Source: Tsukamurella paurometabola DSM 20162 (GTDB lineage Bacteria > Actinomycetota > Actinomycetes > Mycobacteriales > Mycobacteriaceae). Taken from it: 64,000 nucleotides of DNA. Position 1 is the stretch's first letter, and each line of letters starts with the position of its first letter. This document shows positions 10,955 through 19,119 of this stretch, piece after piece. A model generated the notes under the pieces. It saw nothing but the letters and a program-made list of their open reading frames with translations. It was not told where the DNA came from and did no database searches. Where the stretch lies: positions 3,348,001-3,412,000 of the forward strand of contig NC_014158.1 in the NCBI RefSeq assembly GCF_000092225.1. Reading direction: 5' to 3'. A program made the position numbers and the translations under genes.

Positions 10955-11707
10955 ATGGACCGGGTGCGACACCAGTTCATCCGCTCCGGCGACGTCCGCC
11001 TGCGGGTGCAGTGGCGCGCGGTGGCGGCACCGTCGGGCCCACCGGTCGTGCTGATCCACGGGATGGCGGCCGATCACCGGACCTGGCGCGGCACCGCGCG
11101 AGCGCTGCGCGCCGCGGGCCGCCCGACGGTGACCTTCGACCAGCGTGGACACGGAGGTAGCGATCACTCCCCCGACTACCTGCTCGACGAGTTGGCGGCG
11201 GACGCCGAGCGCGTGATCGACGGGCTGGGACTCGACCGGTTCGACGTGGTCGGACATTCGCTCGGTGGACAGACCGCGCTGCGGCTGGCGTGGCGGCGGC
11301 CGGATGCGGTGCGCCGGCTCGTGCTGGAGGAGATGCCGCCGCTGCCGCAGCACCCCGATCAGGTGCCCGAGTCGATCGATGCGCCGATCACACCGCGCCG
11401 AGTACGGCTGGCCATCAAACAGGTGGTGCAGTCGCCGGCGGCGCTGCTCACCTTCGATAGGACGATGATGGATTCGGTGCTGCCGCAGTTCGCCCCGGAT
11501 CCCGTGTGGTGGAATCGAGTGTCGGCGACGCCGCAGCCCGCGCTGGTGATCTCGGGCGGTCCGATCGACTTCCTCAAGCCCCAGTATCTGCGCCTGGTCG
11601 CCGACGCCCTGCCGCTCGGTCAATTCCTGGAGTTGGGCGGCGGGCACACGGTGCACCGCGAGGCGCCGGCGCGGTTCCAGCGCGCGGTCCTCGATTTCCT
11701 GGTCTGA
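10955..11707 (+). CDS. Alpha/beta hydrolase
   Basis: A 250-residue alpha/beta hydrolase. It has an oxyanion-hole motif VLIHGMAADHRTW, the nucleophile elbow VVGHSLGGQTALRL and a terminal catalytic His in LGGGHTVHREAP; the acid is probably the Asp in GGPIDFLKP. These imply an esterase, lipase or haloalkane-type hydrolase; no substrate is suggested by context. ATG 10955 was chosen over an earlier in-frame ATG at 10916 that would overlap azlD heavily; GTG 10964 is also possible. It may be cotranscribed with azlCD and ends at a strong hairpin. Confidence 0.8.
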   Translation: MDRVRHQFIRSGDVRLRVQWRAVAAPSGPPVVLIHGMAADHRTWRGTARALRAAGRPTVTFDQRGHGGSDHSPDYLLDELAADAERVIDGLGLDRFDVVGHSLGGQTALRLAWRRPDAVRRLVLEEMPPLPQHPDQVPESIDAPITPRRVRLAIKQVVQSPAALLTFDRTMMDSVLPQFAPDPVWWNRVSATPQPALVISGGPIDFLKPQYLRLVADALPLGQFLELGGGHTVHREAPARFQRAVLDFLV

Positions 11708-11716
11708 GAACGCGGA

Positions 11717-11748
11717 ACGGCCCGCCCCACCGAAGTGGAGCGGGCCGT
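11717..11748. terminator. Bidirectional hairpin terminator
   Basis: ACGGCCCGC (11717-11725) pairs with GCGGGCCGT (11740-11748) around a 14-base loop. It sits between the convergent hydrolase and proline-rich membrane protein genes. No long T-tract follows, as is usual in high-GC actinobacteria. Confidence 0.75.
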
Positions 11749-11763
11749 GTGCGACTGCCGCGA

Positions 11764-12651
11764 CTACTGCGTCTTCGGTGCGACCTGCCCACCGGTGAGG
11801 GTGCGGTAGGCGTACACCTGCACCAGCTGGCCCAGCGGCCCGGTGACGAGGGCACCGATGTAGCACAGCACCGCGCCCGCGGCCGCGACCAGGCCGGCGA
11901 GGAAGGTGGTGAGGATCGAGTTGCCCGCATTGCTCTTGACCGCGTTCCAGCTCGCCTTGAGCGCTCCGCCGCCGCCGATGTTCTTGTCGACCGCGAACAG
12001 CACCGAGTAGGCGAGGAAGAACGCCAGCACGATGCCCGGGACGATGAAGATGATCAAGCCCACGTAGATCGCCAGCGTGGTGAGGATCGCGGCACCCGCG
12101 GCGGAACCGAAGTTGCGCGGCTTGAAGAACGAACCGACGGTGACCTTACGGCCGTCCGCGATGTCGAGCACGCCGGTGGTGTACGAGGCCTGGATGAGCA
12201 GCGCGAGGTAGATGATCACCGCAACGCCGATGATCCCTACTACGTACGACCAGCCGGTGAGATCGAAGGTGGGCCCCTCGGTTCCGTCGCTGTAGGTGAC
12301 GTCCTGCACATTCGTGACAGTGAGCGAGAACACCCAGTAGACCAGGCTGCTCACGATCGCCATGATGATCGCGAAGGCCAGCATCGCGCCGATCAGCGGC
12401 CACGCGTTCTTGGTGAACTTGTTCCACGCCCAGCTGAACGCGTCGCCCACGCTGTACTGCGGCTGCACCTGCGGTGCGCCGTAGCCGCCCGGTGCGGGCT
12501 GGTAGCCACCGGCGGGCGGGGGAAAGCCCTGCGCGCCCTGCGGCGGCGGGTATCCGCCGGGCTGCTGGGGCGGGACACCCGGCTGCTGCGGATCCTGCGG
12601 CGGCGGGAAGCCACCCTGGTTGTCGCCGGGGTTGTTCGGCGGCTGCGTCAT
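11764..12651 (-). CDS. Proline/glycine-rich multi-pass membrane protein (copy 1)
   Basis: A 295-residue protein. A disordered N-terminus of about 65 residues is rich in Pro, Gly and Gln (MTQPPNNPGDNQGG, repeated FPPP/YPPP). A membrane region of some five to six helices follows, beginning VGDAFSWAWNKFTKNAWPLI. It resembles mycobacterial proline- and glycine-rich transmembrane proteins (Rv2560 type); function unknown. A shared core FSWAWNKFTKNA, TGVLDIADG and FFKPRNFG is also present in the next gene upstream, so the two are tandem paralogues. The ATG follows GGAGGAGAC. Separate hairpins after each copy suggest separate transcription units. Confidence 0.8.
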   Translation of the reverse strand: MTQPPNNPGDNQGGFPPPQDPQQPGVPPQQPGGYPPPQGAQGFPPPAGGYQPAPGGYGAPQVQPQYSVGDAFSWAWNKFTKNAWPLIGAMLAFAIIMAIVSSLVYWVFSLTVTNVQDVTYSDGTEGPTFDLTGWSYVVGIIGVAVIIYLALLIQASYTTGVLDIADGRKVTVGSFFKPRNFGSAAGAAILTTLAIYVGLIIFIVPGIVLAFFLAYSVLFAVDKNIGGGGALKASWNAVKSNAGNSILTTFLAGLVAAAGAVLCYIGALVTGPLGQLVQVYAYRTLTGGQVAPKTQ

Positions 12652-12732
12652 GATGTCTCCTCCGGTTACTAACTATTTGTCTCGGCAAACCTATCAATGA
12701 CGAAGGCCGCGAACCAGGATGGCGACACGAAA

Positions 12733-12764
12733 CGGCCCGCCCCGATGAAAATCGGGACGGGCCG
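12733..12764. terminator. Hairpin terminator after membrane protein copy 2
   Basis: A 14-base stem (12733-12746 with 12751-12764, CGGCCCGtCCCGAT-like arms) closes on a GAAA loop and ends 14 bases before the stop of the minus-strand gene 12778-13722. The stem core CGGCCCG is shared with the hairpin at 11717, consistent with duplication of gene plus terminator. Confidence 0.75.
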
Positions 12765-12777
12765 GTGTGGTTCGTCG

Positions 12778-13722
12778 CTACGCGGTCGCAGGGGCCACCT
12801 GAGCGCCGGAGATCAGGCGGTAGGCGTTCACCATCAGCAGCGCTGCGAGCGGGACGGTCACGAGCATGCCGACGCCGCACAGGATCGCACCCGCGATCAC
12901 CAGCAGACCCGCGATGATGTACGCCACGATGGCGTTGCCGATGTCCTTCTGGATCACCTCGACGGCCTGCTTGACACCGTCGACGGCGGAGACGCCGCGG
13001 TCCACGACCACCAGCAAGGTGAACGCAGCGATGAAGCCGACGATGATGCTCAGGAGCGAACCGACGTACGGGATGAAGCTCAGGAGCGCATTGACCACGG
13101 ACACGAGCACGGACACCAGCGCCACCTGACCGACGTTGCGGGGCTTGAAGAACGAGCCGAAGCCGATCTGCTTGCCGTCCGCGATGTCGAGCACACCGGA
13201 GAAGTACGCCGCCTGAGCGATGTACGCCACGATGCCCGTGATCAGTGTGAAGACCGCGCCCTGCAGCGTGCCGGGCGAATAGTACACGGTGTAGCTGCCG
13301 TCATCGGCCGTCTGGCCGAACAGGGCGCCGTAGATCGCGGACACCAGGAAACCGACGATGCTCACGATGATGCCCAGCACCACCAACGCCAAGATCAGGT
13401 TCGCCGCGTTCTTGGTGAACTTGTTCCAGGCCCAGGAGAATCCGTCGCCCAGGTTGAACTTCTGCGGGCCGCCGCCGTACGGCGCACCGTAGCCACCCTG
13501 TACGGGCGGGTAGCCGCCGGCGGGCGGGGGCGGATAGCCCGGTCCCGGCTGAGTGGGCGGCGGGAATCCCTGCGCGCCCTGCGGCGGCGGGAAGCCCGGG
13601 CCGGGCGGAGGCGGGGGCGGGAAGCCCTGGCCCTGCGGCGGAAAGCCGCCCGGCTGCTGGGGATCCTGCGGCGGCGGGAAGCCGCCCTGATTGTCACCGG
13701 GGTTGTTCGGCGGCTGCGTCAT
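12778..13722 (-). CDS. Proline/glycine-rich multi-pass membrane protein (copy 2)
   Basis: A 314-residue paralogue of the downstream gene. The first 25 residues are nearly identical (MTQPPNNPGDNQGG...), and the Pro-rich tail is longer (FPPPTQPGPGYPPPP). The membrane core starts LGDGFSWAWNKFTKNAANLI and has TGVLDIADG-like (SGVLDIADG) and FFKPRNVG motifs. About 65 bases covering the first codons and start region are almost identical in DNA between copies, while the membrane part has diverged strongly, pointing to local gene conversion or constraint. Function unknown; localisation in the plasma membrane is predicted with the Pro-rich arm probably cytosolic. Confidence 0.8.
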   Translation of the reverse strand: MTQPPNNPGDNQGGFPPPQDPQQPGGFPPQGQGFPPPPPPGPGFPPPQGAQGFPPPTQPGPGYPPPPAGGYPPVQGGYGAPYGGGPQKFNLGDGFSWAWNKFTKNAANLILALVVLGIIVSIVGFLVSAIYGALFGQTADDGSYTVYYSPGTLQGAVFTLITGIVAYIAQAAYFSGVLDIADGKQIGFGSFFKPRNVGQVALVSVLVSVVNALLSFIPYVGSLLSIIVGFIAAFTLLVVVDRGVSAVDGVKQAVEVIQKDIGNAIVAYIIAGLLVIAGAILCGVGMLVTVPLAALLMVNAYRLISGAQVAPATA

Positions 13723-13803
13723 AGGTCTCCTCCGTCACTGGCATACGATCCCGGCAAACCTACCAACTCGCGGTGACCCAGGCCATAGGCCTTCACCGGA
13801 GCG

Positions 13804-14580
13804 TCATCGACCGCGTGCCTCGCGCCGTGCCCGGCGCTGCGCGAATTCCTCCCGCTCCAGCTCAGCGGCAACGTCGGGCGTCGGAGCTCCGCCTCCGAGC
13901 CGGGCCGGGACCCACTTCTCCCCGGCCGGGGCGGGAAATCCCGTCTGGGCGAGCAGGAGTTGCTCGCCCATGGCCGCGCGCAGCCGTTCGGTGAGCGCGA
14001 TGACGGCCGCGGGATCGTCGGGCGATCCGTGCGGATCGATGGGTTCGCCGACCTGGACCACCACCGGGTACCTGTGCCTGCCTGGGCGTCGGTCCGTGCC
14101 CTTGGACCAGATCCGCTGCGTGCCCCAGATCGCGATGGGCACGATCGGGACACCGGCTTCGAGGGACATCCGCGCCGCCCCGGACTTGAACTCTTTGAGC
14201 TCGAAACTGCGGCTGATGGTGGCCTCGGGATAGACGATCACGGCCTCGCCGGCCTCCAGAGCGGTGACCGCCTCGTGGTAGCTCTCGGCACCGTGCTCGC
14301 GGTCGACGCCGATCGCCTTGCAGTGCTTCATGAGGAAGCCGATGACGAGGTTCTGCCGCAGTTCCGCCTTCATCATGTAGCGCGGCCATCGGCCGGCGCG
14401 GCGGGCGACGAGCCCCGCTTCGAGGAAGTCGACGTAGGACGTGTGGTTCACGGCGAGCACGACGCCGCCCTCGCGGGGGATGTTCTGCACTCCGCGGTAG
14501 TCGATCCTCAGTCCCTGTGCCCCGACGATCCCCTTCGCCAGGACTTCCACCGCCCGAAAAACGAGCTCGCGCTGCGCCAT
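13804..14580 (-). CDS. 1-acylglycerol-3-phosphate acyltransferase family protein (PlsC-like)
   Basis: A 258-residue acyltransferase. Block I is VNHTSYVDF (the catalytic HX4D), block III is VIVYPEATISRSF where most members have PEGT, and block IV is VPIVPIAIWG. These transfer acyl chains to lysophosphatidic acid or related lipids in phospholipid or glycolipid synthesis. The Gly-to-Ala change in PEAT is tolerated in several actinobacterial members. The C-terminal tail is charged (EREEFAQRRARREARGR). ATG at 14580 follows GGGAGGACG. It stands alone, with the proline-rich membrane gene downstream on the same strand. Confidence 0.85.
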   Translation of the reverse strand: MAQRELVFRAVEVLAKGIVGAQGLRIDYRGVQNIPREGGVVLAVNHTSYVDFLEAGLVARRAGRWPRYMMKAELRQNLVIGFLMKHCKAIGVDREHGAESYHEAVTALEAGEAVIVYPEATISRSFELKEFKSGAARMSLEAGVPIVPIAIWGTQRIWSKGTDRRPGRHRYPVVVQVGEPIDPHGSPDDPAAVIALTERLRAAMGEQLLLAQTGFPAPAGEKWVPARLGGGAPTPDVAAELEREEFAQRRARREARGR

Positions 14581-14650
14581 CGTCCTCCCTCGGCCGCTCT
14601 CGGTAGCCGGGGCCAGAATACGACGGCACAGCGCGAGTCGTGTGCGGTTG

Positions 14651-15292
14651 TCAGTACGCGACGGAGAACCGCTCGCGGTGGTGCGCGGGGGTCACGATCT
14701 CGTCGACGAATGCGGTGGCGTAGTCCTCGCCGGAGATCTCGGAGTTGCCCTCGGGATCACTGAGCAGCAGGTCGCCGCTGGTGCGGTAGGTTCCGCGCTT
14801 GGTGCCGGGGTTGAACGAGCCGTAGCTCGCGGCCGGGCTCAGGTAGAACCAGTCCACATCGTCGACGGTGCGCAGATAGTCGAGCGCGCGATCGTGCTCG
14901 AGCGCGATCGGCTTCACGGCCTCGGGGAAGCCGGGCGTCTCGACCAGTTTGGGACCACCGTCGGCCACCAGGAGGCTCCCGGCGCCGCCGACCACCCCGA
15001 GCCGGGCACCGGCCGCGCGGGCGGCCGCGACGAGGCCGACCAGCGAGGTCGGCAGGTCGACGCCCTCACCCGCCGGTGCCGCAGTGGGCAGCGCGGAGAC
15101 GATCACGTCGGCGCCGGTGGTGGCGTCCGCAACGAAATCGGCGTCGGTGACATCGCCCGAGGCGGCGGTGGCGCCGGCCGGAACCTTGTCGATCGACCGC
15201 GCGACGCCGACGGTGTCGATACCACGGGAGACCAGATCAGCGGTGATGTTGGCGCCGGAGTAACCCGACGCTCCGAAGACGACGACCTTCAC
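14651..15292 (-). CDS. NAD(P)-binding atypical short-chain reductase (NmrA/YwnB-like)
   Basis: A 213-residue Rossmann protein beginning VKVVVFGASGYSGANI, with the GASGxxG nucleotide motif and a mid-sequence LGVVGGAGSLLV, typical of single-domain NAD(P)H-binding atypical SDRs annotated as flavin-reductase-like or epimerase-like. No Tyr-x3-Lys catalytic pair of classical SDRs is evident. The GTG start (15292) shares a GTGA overlap with the stop of the DoxX gene, so the two are coupled and probably controlled by the divergent HxlR regulator. The substrate is unknown. Confidence 0.8.
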   Translation of the reverse strand: MKVVVFGASGYSGANITADLVSRGIDTVGVARSIDKVPAGATAASGDVTDADFVADATTGADVIVSALPTAAPAGEGVDLPTSLVGLVAAARAAGARLGVVGGAGSLLVADGGPKLVETPGFPEAVKPIALEHDRALDYLRTVDDVDWFYLSPAASYGSFNPGTKRGTYRTSGDLLLSDPEGNSEISGEDYATAFVDEIVTPAHHRERFSVAY

Positions 15293-15720
15293 TTGGCGCC
15301 CTCCAGCTTCTTCTTCAGGACCAGGGCATCGACGCCCAGCGAGGTCTGCGGTACGGCCGCGACGGCGAGGAGACCGGCGATCAGCACCAGTGGCAGTTCG
15401 ATGCCGCCCCCCTGGGCGAAGAAGCCGTTGTCGATGTGCACGGTGAAGATGGCGCCGAGCATGTCGATGATCAGCACGAGCGCGACGAGGGGAACGGCGA
15501 GTCCCACGATCAGCAGGGCGCCGCCGAGCAGCTCGGCGAGTCCGGCGAACCAGGCGGACAGGGTGGGCGCGGGCACGCCCGTCTTCTCGAAGCCGGTGGC
15601 GGTGGCGCCGAGGCCGTTGGTGACCACCTTCTGCCAGCCGTGAGCGAAGAACGTGATGCCGAGGATCACCCGCGCGAGGGTGAGCAGGGTGAACTGGGTG
15701 GCTACCAGTTTCTTGAGCAT
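15289..15720 (-). CDS. DoxX-family membrane protein
   Basis: A 143-residue protein with four predicted membrane helices and the DoxX pattern ARVILGITFFAHGWQKV near the N-terminus and ELLGGALLIVGL in the middle. DoxX-like proteins occur in oxidoreductase operons and have been linked to thiosulfate:quinone oxidoreductase or radical-detoxification complexes; the role here is unproven. I use ATG 15720, preceded by AGAGGAG; earlier starts would cross into the promoter. It is the first gene of a two-gene minus-strand operon, divergent from hxlR. Confidence 0.85.
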   Translation of the reverse strand: MLKKLVATQFTLLTLARVILGITFFAHGWQKVVTNGLGATATGFEKTGVPAPTLSAWFAGLAELLGGALLIVGLAVPLVALVLIIDMLGAIFTVHIDNGFFAQGGGIELPLVLIAGLLAVAAVPQTSLGVDALVLKKKLEGAK

Positions 15721-15738
15721 GGAGATCTCCTCTAGTGG

Positions 15739-15750
15739 TTGAAGCTTCAA
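15739..15750. promoter_or_regulatory. Candidate HxlR operator palindrome
   Basis: TTGAAGCTTCAA is a perfect 12-bp palindrome just upstream of the doxX ribosome-binding site. A second short palindrome, ACGTACGT, lies at 15800-15807 before hxlR. HxlR-type regulators bind such sites in divergent promoters; assignment is by position. Confidence 0.45.
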
Positions 15751-15821
15751 GCTTTTGTCGCTACTATAGAAGCACATACGATTGGTAAGCGCAATAGATA
15801 CGTACGTGTAAGGTAAAAGCA

Positions 15822-16160
15822 ATGGCAGACTTCGACGTCTTCGCGCGGAACTGCCCCTCTCGCCAGGTGTTCAGCCATGTCACCGGACGGTGGGGGGCAC
15901 TGGTGCTGGGGCGGCTCACCGTCGAACCGCAACGATTCGGGCAGATCCGGCGCCAGGTGGAGGGCATCAGCGACCGGATGCTCACCCAGACGCTGCGCAC
16001 CCTGGTCGGTGATGGACTCGTGGCGCGGTACTCGGCGGGCACCAATCCCCCGCGCACCGAGTACCGGCTCACCGACACCGGCCGCGATATCGCCGCGGCG
16101 GTCCGCAACCTGGCGCTGGCCGTCGAGGCGGCGATGCCCGCGGTCGAACGGGGGGCGTGA
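15822..16160 (+). CDS. HxlR-family transcriptional regulator
   Basis: A 112-residue MarR-like winged-helix protein. It has the HxlR layout: an early Cys (ARNCPSR), a helix-turn-helix region ending ISDRMLTQTLRTLVGDGLVAR, and a wing YRLTDTGRDI. Members often sense electrophiles or redox state through the N-terminal Cys (here C10) and repress neighbouring detoxification genes. It is divergent from doxX and coupled downstream to a ring-cleavage dioxygenase (TGATG), which fits a quinone, catechol or aldehyde response circuit; the inducer is unknown. Confidence 0.9.
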   Translation: MADFDVFARNCPSRQVFSHVTGRWGALVLGRLTVEPQRFGQIRRQVEGISDRMLTQTLRTLVGDGLVARYSAGTNPPRTEYRLTDTGRDIAAAVRNLALAVEAAMPAVERGA

Positions 16161-16939
16161 TGACCGAGCGCATGCCCGCGCTGTTTCTCAGCCACGGCGC
16201 GCCGCCCTTGGTCGACGACGCCCGCTGGGTCGCGCAGTTGGAACGGCTCGCCGCCGGCCTGCCGCGTCCCGAGCAGATCCTGGTGGTCTCCGCGCACTGG
16301 GAGGCGGCGCCGCTCACGGTGGGCGCCACCGATTCTCGCGTTCCGCTCACCTACGACTTCGGCGGGTTCGACGAGAAGTACTACCGCACGCGGTACGCGT
16401 CACCGGGAGCACCGGACCTGGCGGACCGGGTGGCGGCGCTGGCGCCCGACGATCAGCCCGTGCACCGCGACGAGACCCGGCGCCTCGATCACGGCGCCTA
16501 CGTGCCGCTCACGGTGATGTATCCGGAGGCGGACATTCCCACGCTCCAGGTCTCGATGCCCACCCTCGAACCCGAGGCGCTGTTCGACCTGGGACGGCGC
16601 CTCGCGGAGCTGCGCGACGAAGGCGTGCTCATCATCGGTTCCGGTTTCACCACGCACGGTCTGCCCTTCCTCACCGACCCGCGGCCGGACGCGCCCGCAC
16701 CCACCTGGTCGCAGGAGTTCGATGCCTGGGCGCACGAGAGGTTCGCCGCCGGCGATCTGGAGGGACTGCTCCGGTTCCGCACGGAGGCGCCCGGAATGCC
16801 CTACGCGCACCCACGCATCGAGCACTTCGCGCCGCTGTTCGTGACCCTCGGCGCTGCGACCGATCCGGAACAACCGCCGGCCGAACCGATCGACGGCTTC
16901 TGGATCGGGCTGGCCAAGCGCAGCATCGTGGCGGCCTGA
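16160..16939 (+). CDS. LigB-type extradiol ring-cleavage dioxygenase (4,5-DOPA dioxygenase family)
   Basis: A 259-residue class III extradiol dioxygenase homologue. Likely Fe(II)/Zn ligands are the His in LFLSHGAPP (H12), the His in VVSAHWEAAP and the His in LDHGAYVPL. YgiD/DODA enzymes of this length open catechol rings such as L-DOPA. ATG 16160 overlaps the hxlR stop (TGATG); a GTG three bases earlier is possible. Co-expression with an HxlR regulator suggests detoxification or catabolism of a catechol or quinone. A strong hairpin follows. Confidence 0.85.
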   Translation: MTERMPALFLSHGAPPLVDDARWVAQLERLAAGLPRPEQILVVSAHWEAAPLTVGATDSRVPLTYDFGGFDEKYYRTRYASPGAPDLADRVAALAPDDQPVHRDETRRLDHGAYVPLTVMYPEADIPTLQVSMPTLEPEALFDLGRRLAELRDEGVLIIGSGFTTHGLPFLTDPRPDAPAPTWSQEFDAWAHERFAAGDLEGLLRFRTEAPGMPYAHPRIEHFAPLFVTLGAATDPEQPPAEPIDGFWIGLAKRSIVAA

Positions 16940-16960
16940 GTCGGCCGACCTCGACCTAGC

Positions 16961-16998
16961 AACGAAGACCCCCTCCGCACACGGAGGGGGTCTTCGTT
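16961..16998. terminator. Strong bidirectional terminator
   Basis: A perfect 17-bp stem (AACGAAGACCCCCTCCG at 16961-16977 with its complement at 16982-16998) closes a 4-base loop. It serves the plus-strand dioxygenase gene and, on the other strand, the tRNA-Ala gene that ends at 17011. Confidence 0.9.
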
Positions 16999-17010
16999 GT
17001 ATTCCTGGAG

Positions 17011-17083
17011 TGGAGCTAAGGGGAATCGAACCCCTGACCTCCTCGATGCGAACGAGGCGCGCTACCAACTGCGCTATAGCCCC
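17011..17083 (-). tRNA. tRNA-Ala (anticodon CGC)
   Basis: The complement of this 73-base segment folds as a tRNA. The acceptor is GGGGCTA with TAGCTCC plus discriminator A; the D-arm is GCGCAGTTGGTAGCGC. The anticodon stem CCTCG/CGAGG encloses the loop TTCGCAT, whose anticodon CGC reads GCG (alanine). The T-arm is AGGGGTTCGATTCCCCT. No CCA is encoded, as is common in actinobacteria. The strong hairpin at 16961-16998 lies just downstream. Confidence 0.95.
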
Positions 17084-17126
17084 TCGGCGGAACTCGACCA
17101 CTCTAGCAAGGGCCGTCGCAGAACTG

Positions 17127-18341
17127 TTAACCGACCTTCCGCTGCAGCGGTTCTTGCAGGTCATCGCTCGGGCGAAGGAAGTCGAACTCCTCGGCGCGGT
17201 AACGCGGGAGGTGATCGAAAGCGGGGTCCTCGTCGTCGATCTCCATCACCACGCAGCCGCCGCGCCGCAGGTGGGCGGGCACACCGTCGACCACCTCGGA
17301 CTCGCGCTCACGCTCCCGGCGGGCGCGCTCGAGCCGGGCCATGCGGCGGCGACGGATCTCGGTTTCGATCCGTACCGTGCGGCGCAGATAGGCCAGGTAC
17401 CCGACGAGGGCGACGGCGAGCGCGCCGAGGGCGTACCAGGCGAAGGGCACGTTCATCAGGCCCGCACCCAGCGCCACGACGGCCAGCACGCCGAGCGCGA
17501 GGGTGACGCGCTGACGGAAGCGGTAGCGGGCCTCGGTGAGCCGGGCGTCGTTCTCGGGATCGAAGCCGCCGCGGCGACGCGACGGGATGGAGGCATCGGG
17601 CTCGACCCGCTCGACGGCGGCCCGGGACACCGGGGAGACCTCCTCGGTGAGCGCCTCGTCGGCAGGGACCTCGTCGAGATCGGCTGCCTCGGCGGCGATC
17701 TCGGCCTCCTCGACATCCTCGACCTCCGCCTCGACCGGTGCGGGATCGGATGCGCGATCGCGGGCGACGGGAGCGAGTTCCTCGGTAGCGAGCTCGTCGA
17801 CCTCGGCTGCCACCACGTCGGACGGCGCGGGTGCGATGACGACCTCGCCTTCGGTCTCGTCGGGCTTCCGCGGATCGAGATCGAGATCGAGATCCAACTC
17901 GGGCTCGGGCTCGGGCAGATTCTTGATACGGGCCTTCGGTGCGGTCATCTCGGCACGGTTCACCGCGACGATCGGCACCGTGTCGCCGTCGAGCGGCCCG
18001 GCCGAACGCAGGTCATCGACATCGGAATCGACGAACGCGTGCGCCTCTTCGAGTTCATCGAGGTCCTCGGCGTCGGTGCGACGGCGGACGGGCGTGTCGA
18101 GCTCGGCGTCGAGATCGTCCTCGTCGCGCCCGGCGTCGGCACGCTCGCCGTCGACGGTGCCGGACGGCCTGATCTTGCGGCGCAGCGCCAGCGTGGCCGA
18201 GCCGCCGCGGTGCAGCAGTCGGGTCTTGAGCGTCGCATCGGTCACGGTGTTCACCTTGGGGTGGCGCGCGACGAGCATCGGCACCAGCACCACCAGCCAC
18301 GCCACGACGAGCCCAACCCACAGCAGTGTTTGGGGAATCAT
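17127..18341 (-). CDS. glpR: Divisome membrane protein GlpR/SepX-type (gephyrin-like protein receptor)
   Basis: A 404-residue membrane protein. It has an N-terminal helix (MIPQTLLWVGLVVAWLVVLVPML), a long acidic disordered middle rich in Asp/Glu (about residues 65-265, with DLDLDLDLDP) and two helices near residues 285-335, then a basic stretch RRRRMARLERARRERERE. This layout, plus position after galU, a MoeA/Glp gene and rimJ, matches Rv0996 and GlpR, which recruits the gephyrin-like protein Glp to the division site in Corynebacterium and corresponds to SepX in Streptomyces. I use ATG 18341 (GGAGGGAG upstream). A role in septation is inferred from family and synteny. Confidence 0.78.
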   Translation of the reverse strand: MIPQTLLWVGLVVAWLVVLVPMLVARHPKVNTVTDATLKTRLLHRGGSATLALRRKIRPSGTVDGERADAGRDEDDLDAELDTPVRRRTDAEDLDELEEAHAFVDSDVDDLRSAGPLDGDTVPIVAVNRAEMTAPKARIKNLPEPEPELDLDLDLDPRKPDETEGEVVIAPAPSDVVAAEVDELATEELAPVARDRASDPAPVEAEVEDVEEAEIAAEAADLDEVPADEALTEEVSPVSRAAVERVEPDASIPSRRRGGFDPENDARLTEARYRFRQRVTLALGVLAVVALGAGLMNVPFAWYALGALAVALVGYLAYLRRTVRIETEIRRRRMARLERARRERERESEVVDGVPAHLRRGGCVVMEIDDEDPAFDHLPRYRAEEFDFLRPSDDLQEPLQRKVG

Positions 18342-18484
18342 GTCGGCTCCCTCCGGCAGTTCGTCGAGCACGGATCACATCCGTGTAAGTCGCGGTCCAG
18401 GCTATTTCACCCGAGCACCCGAACCGGTCCGACGCGCCGTAGCGGAACCTCAAAAATCTCGTTTCGTCACACGAGTCACAGGTG

Positions 18485-19117
18485 TCAGAACCACGCGCGT
18501 CCGGATCGAACCACCCGCGCCACCATCGAATCCGGGATCTCCTCGGCGGTCAGTCCCATCAGCAGGTGATCGCGCCACGCCCCGTCCACATGCAGGTACC
18601 GGCGCAACACACCCTCTTCCCGGAAGCCGGAATTCGACAGCACCGCACGCGATCCCGCGTTCTCGGGGCGTACCGTTGCCTCCACGCGGTGCAGGCCCAG
18701 CCGATGGAAGCAGTGGTCTGCGGCGAGGGCCACGGCGGTGGTCGCCACACCGCGGCCGGTGAATCGGCGGTCCACCCAGTAGCCCACCCAGGCGCTCTGC
18801 AGCTGACCGCGGGTGATGTTGCCGATGGTGATCTGCCCGCCGTACTCCCCGTTCACTTCGATCACCAGCGGAACCAACGTGCCCGACCGGGCCTGCGAGC
18901 GCAGTGACGAGCACAGCGGCGGCCACGCCGAGGCCGCGTGCCGACGGGTCCAGTCCACCTCGCCCGAGGGCTCCCAGGGTTGTAACTCCGCCCGGTTCAG
19001 CAGGCGCAGGCGTGACCACTGCCGAGCGTCACGGGCGCGGATCGGCCGCAGTTCGACGGTGCCCGCCGCCGTCCGCAGCGGCCCTAATCGAACCTGCCAA
19101 TCGGCCCCGAACAGCAC
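18485..19117 (-). CDS. rimJ: GNAT acetyltransferase, RimJ/RimL type
   Basis: A 210-residue Gcn5-related N-acetyltransferase. Acetyl-CoA-binding signatures are VGYWVDRRFTGRGVATTAVAL and the C-terminal VRPENAGSRAVLSNSGFREEGVLRRYLHVDGAWRDHLLMGL, typical of RimJ/RimL ribosomal-protein N-acetyltransferases and relatives. The GTG start (19117) lies two bases after the glp stop. M. tuberculosis has a rimJ homologue (Rv0995) at the same place. The actual protein target is unknown; ribosomal protein S5 should not be assumed. Confidence 0.85.
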   Translation of the reverse strand: MLFGADWQVRLGPLRTAAGTVELRPIRARDARQWSRLRLLNRAELQPWEPSGEVDWTRRHAASAWPPLCSSLRSQARSGTLVPLVIEVNGEYGGQITIGNITRGQLQSAWVGYWVDRRFTGRGVATTAVALAADHCFHRLGLHRVEATVRPENAGSRAVLSNSGFREEGVLRRYLHVDGAWRDHLLMGLTAEEIPDSMVARVVRSGRAWF

Positions 19118-19119
19118 GG

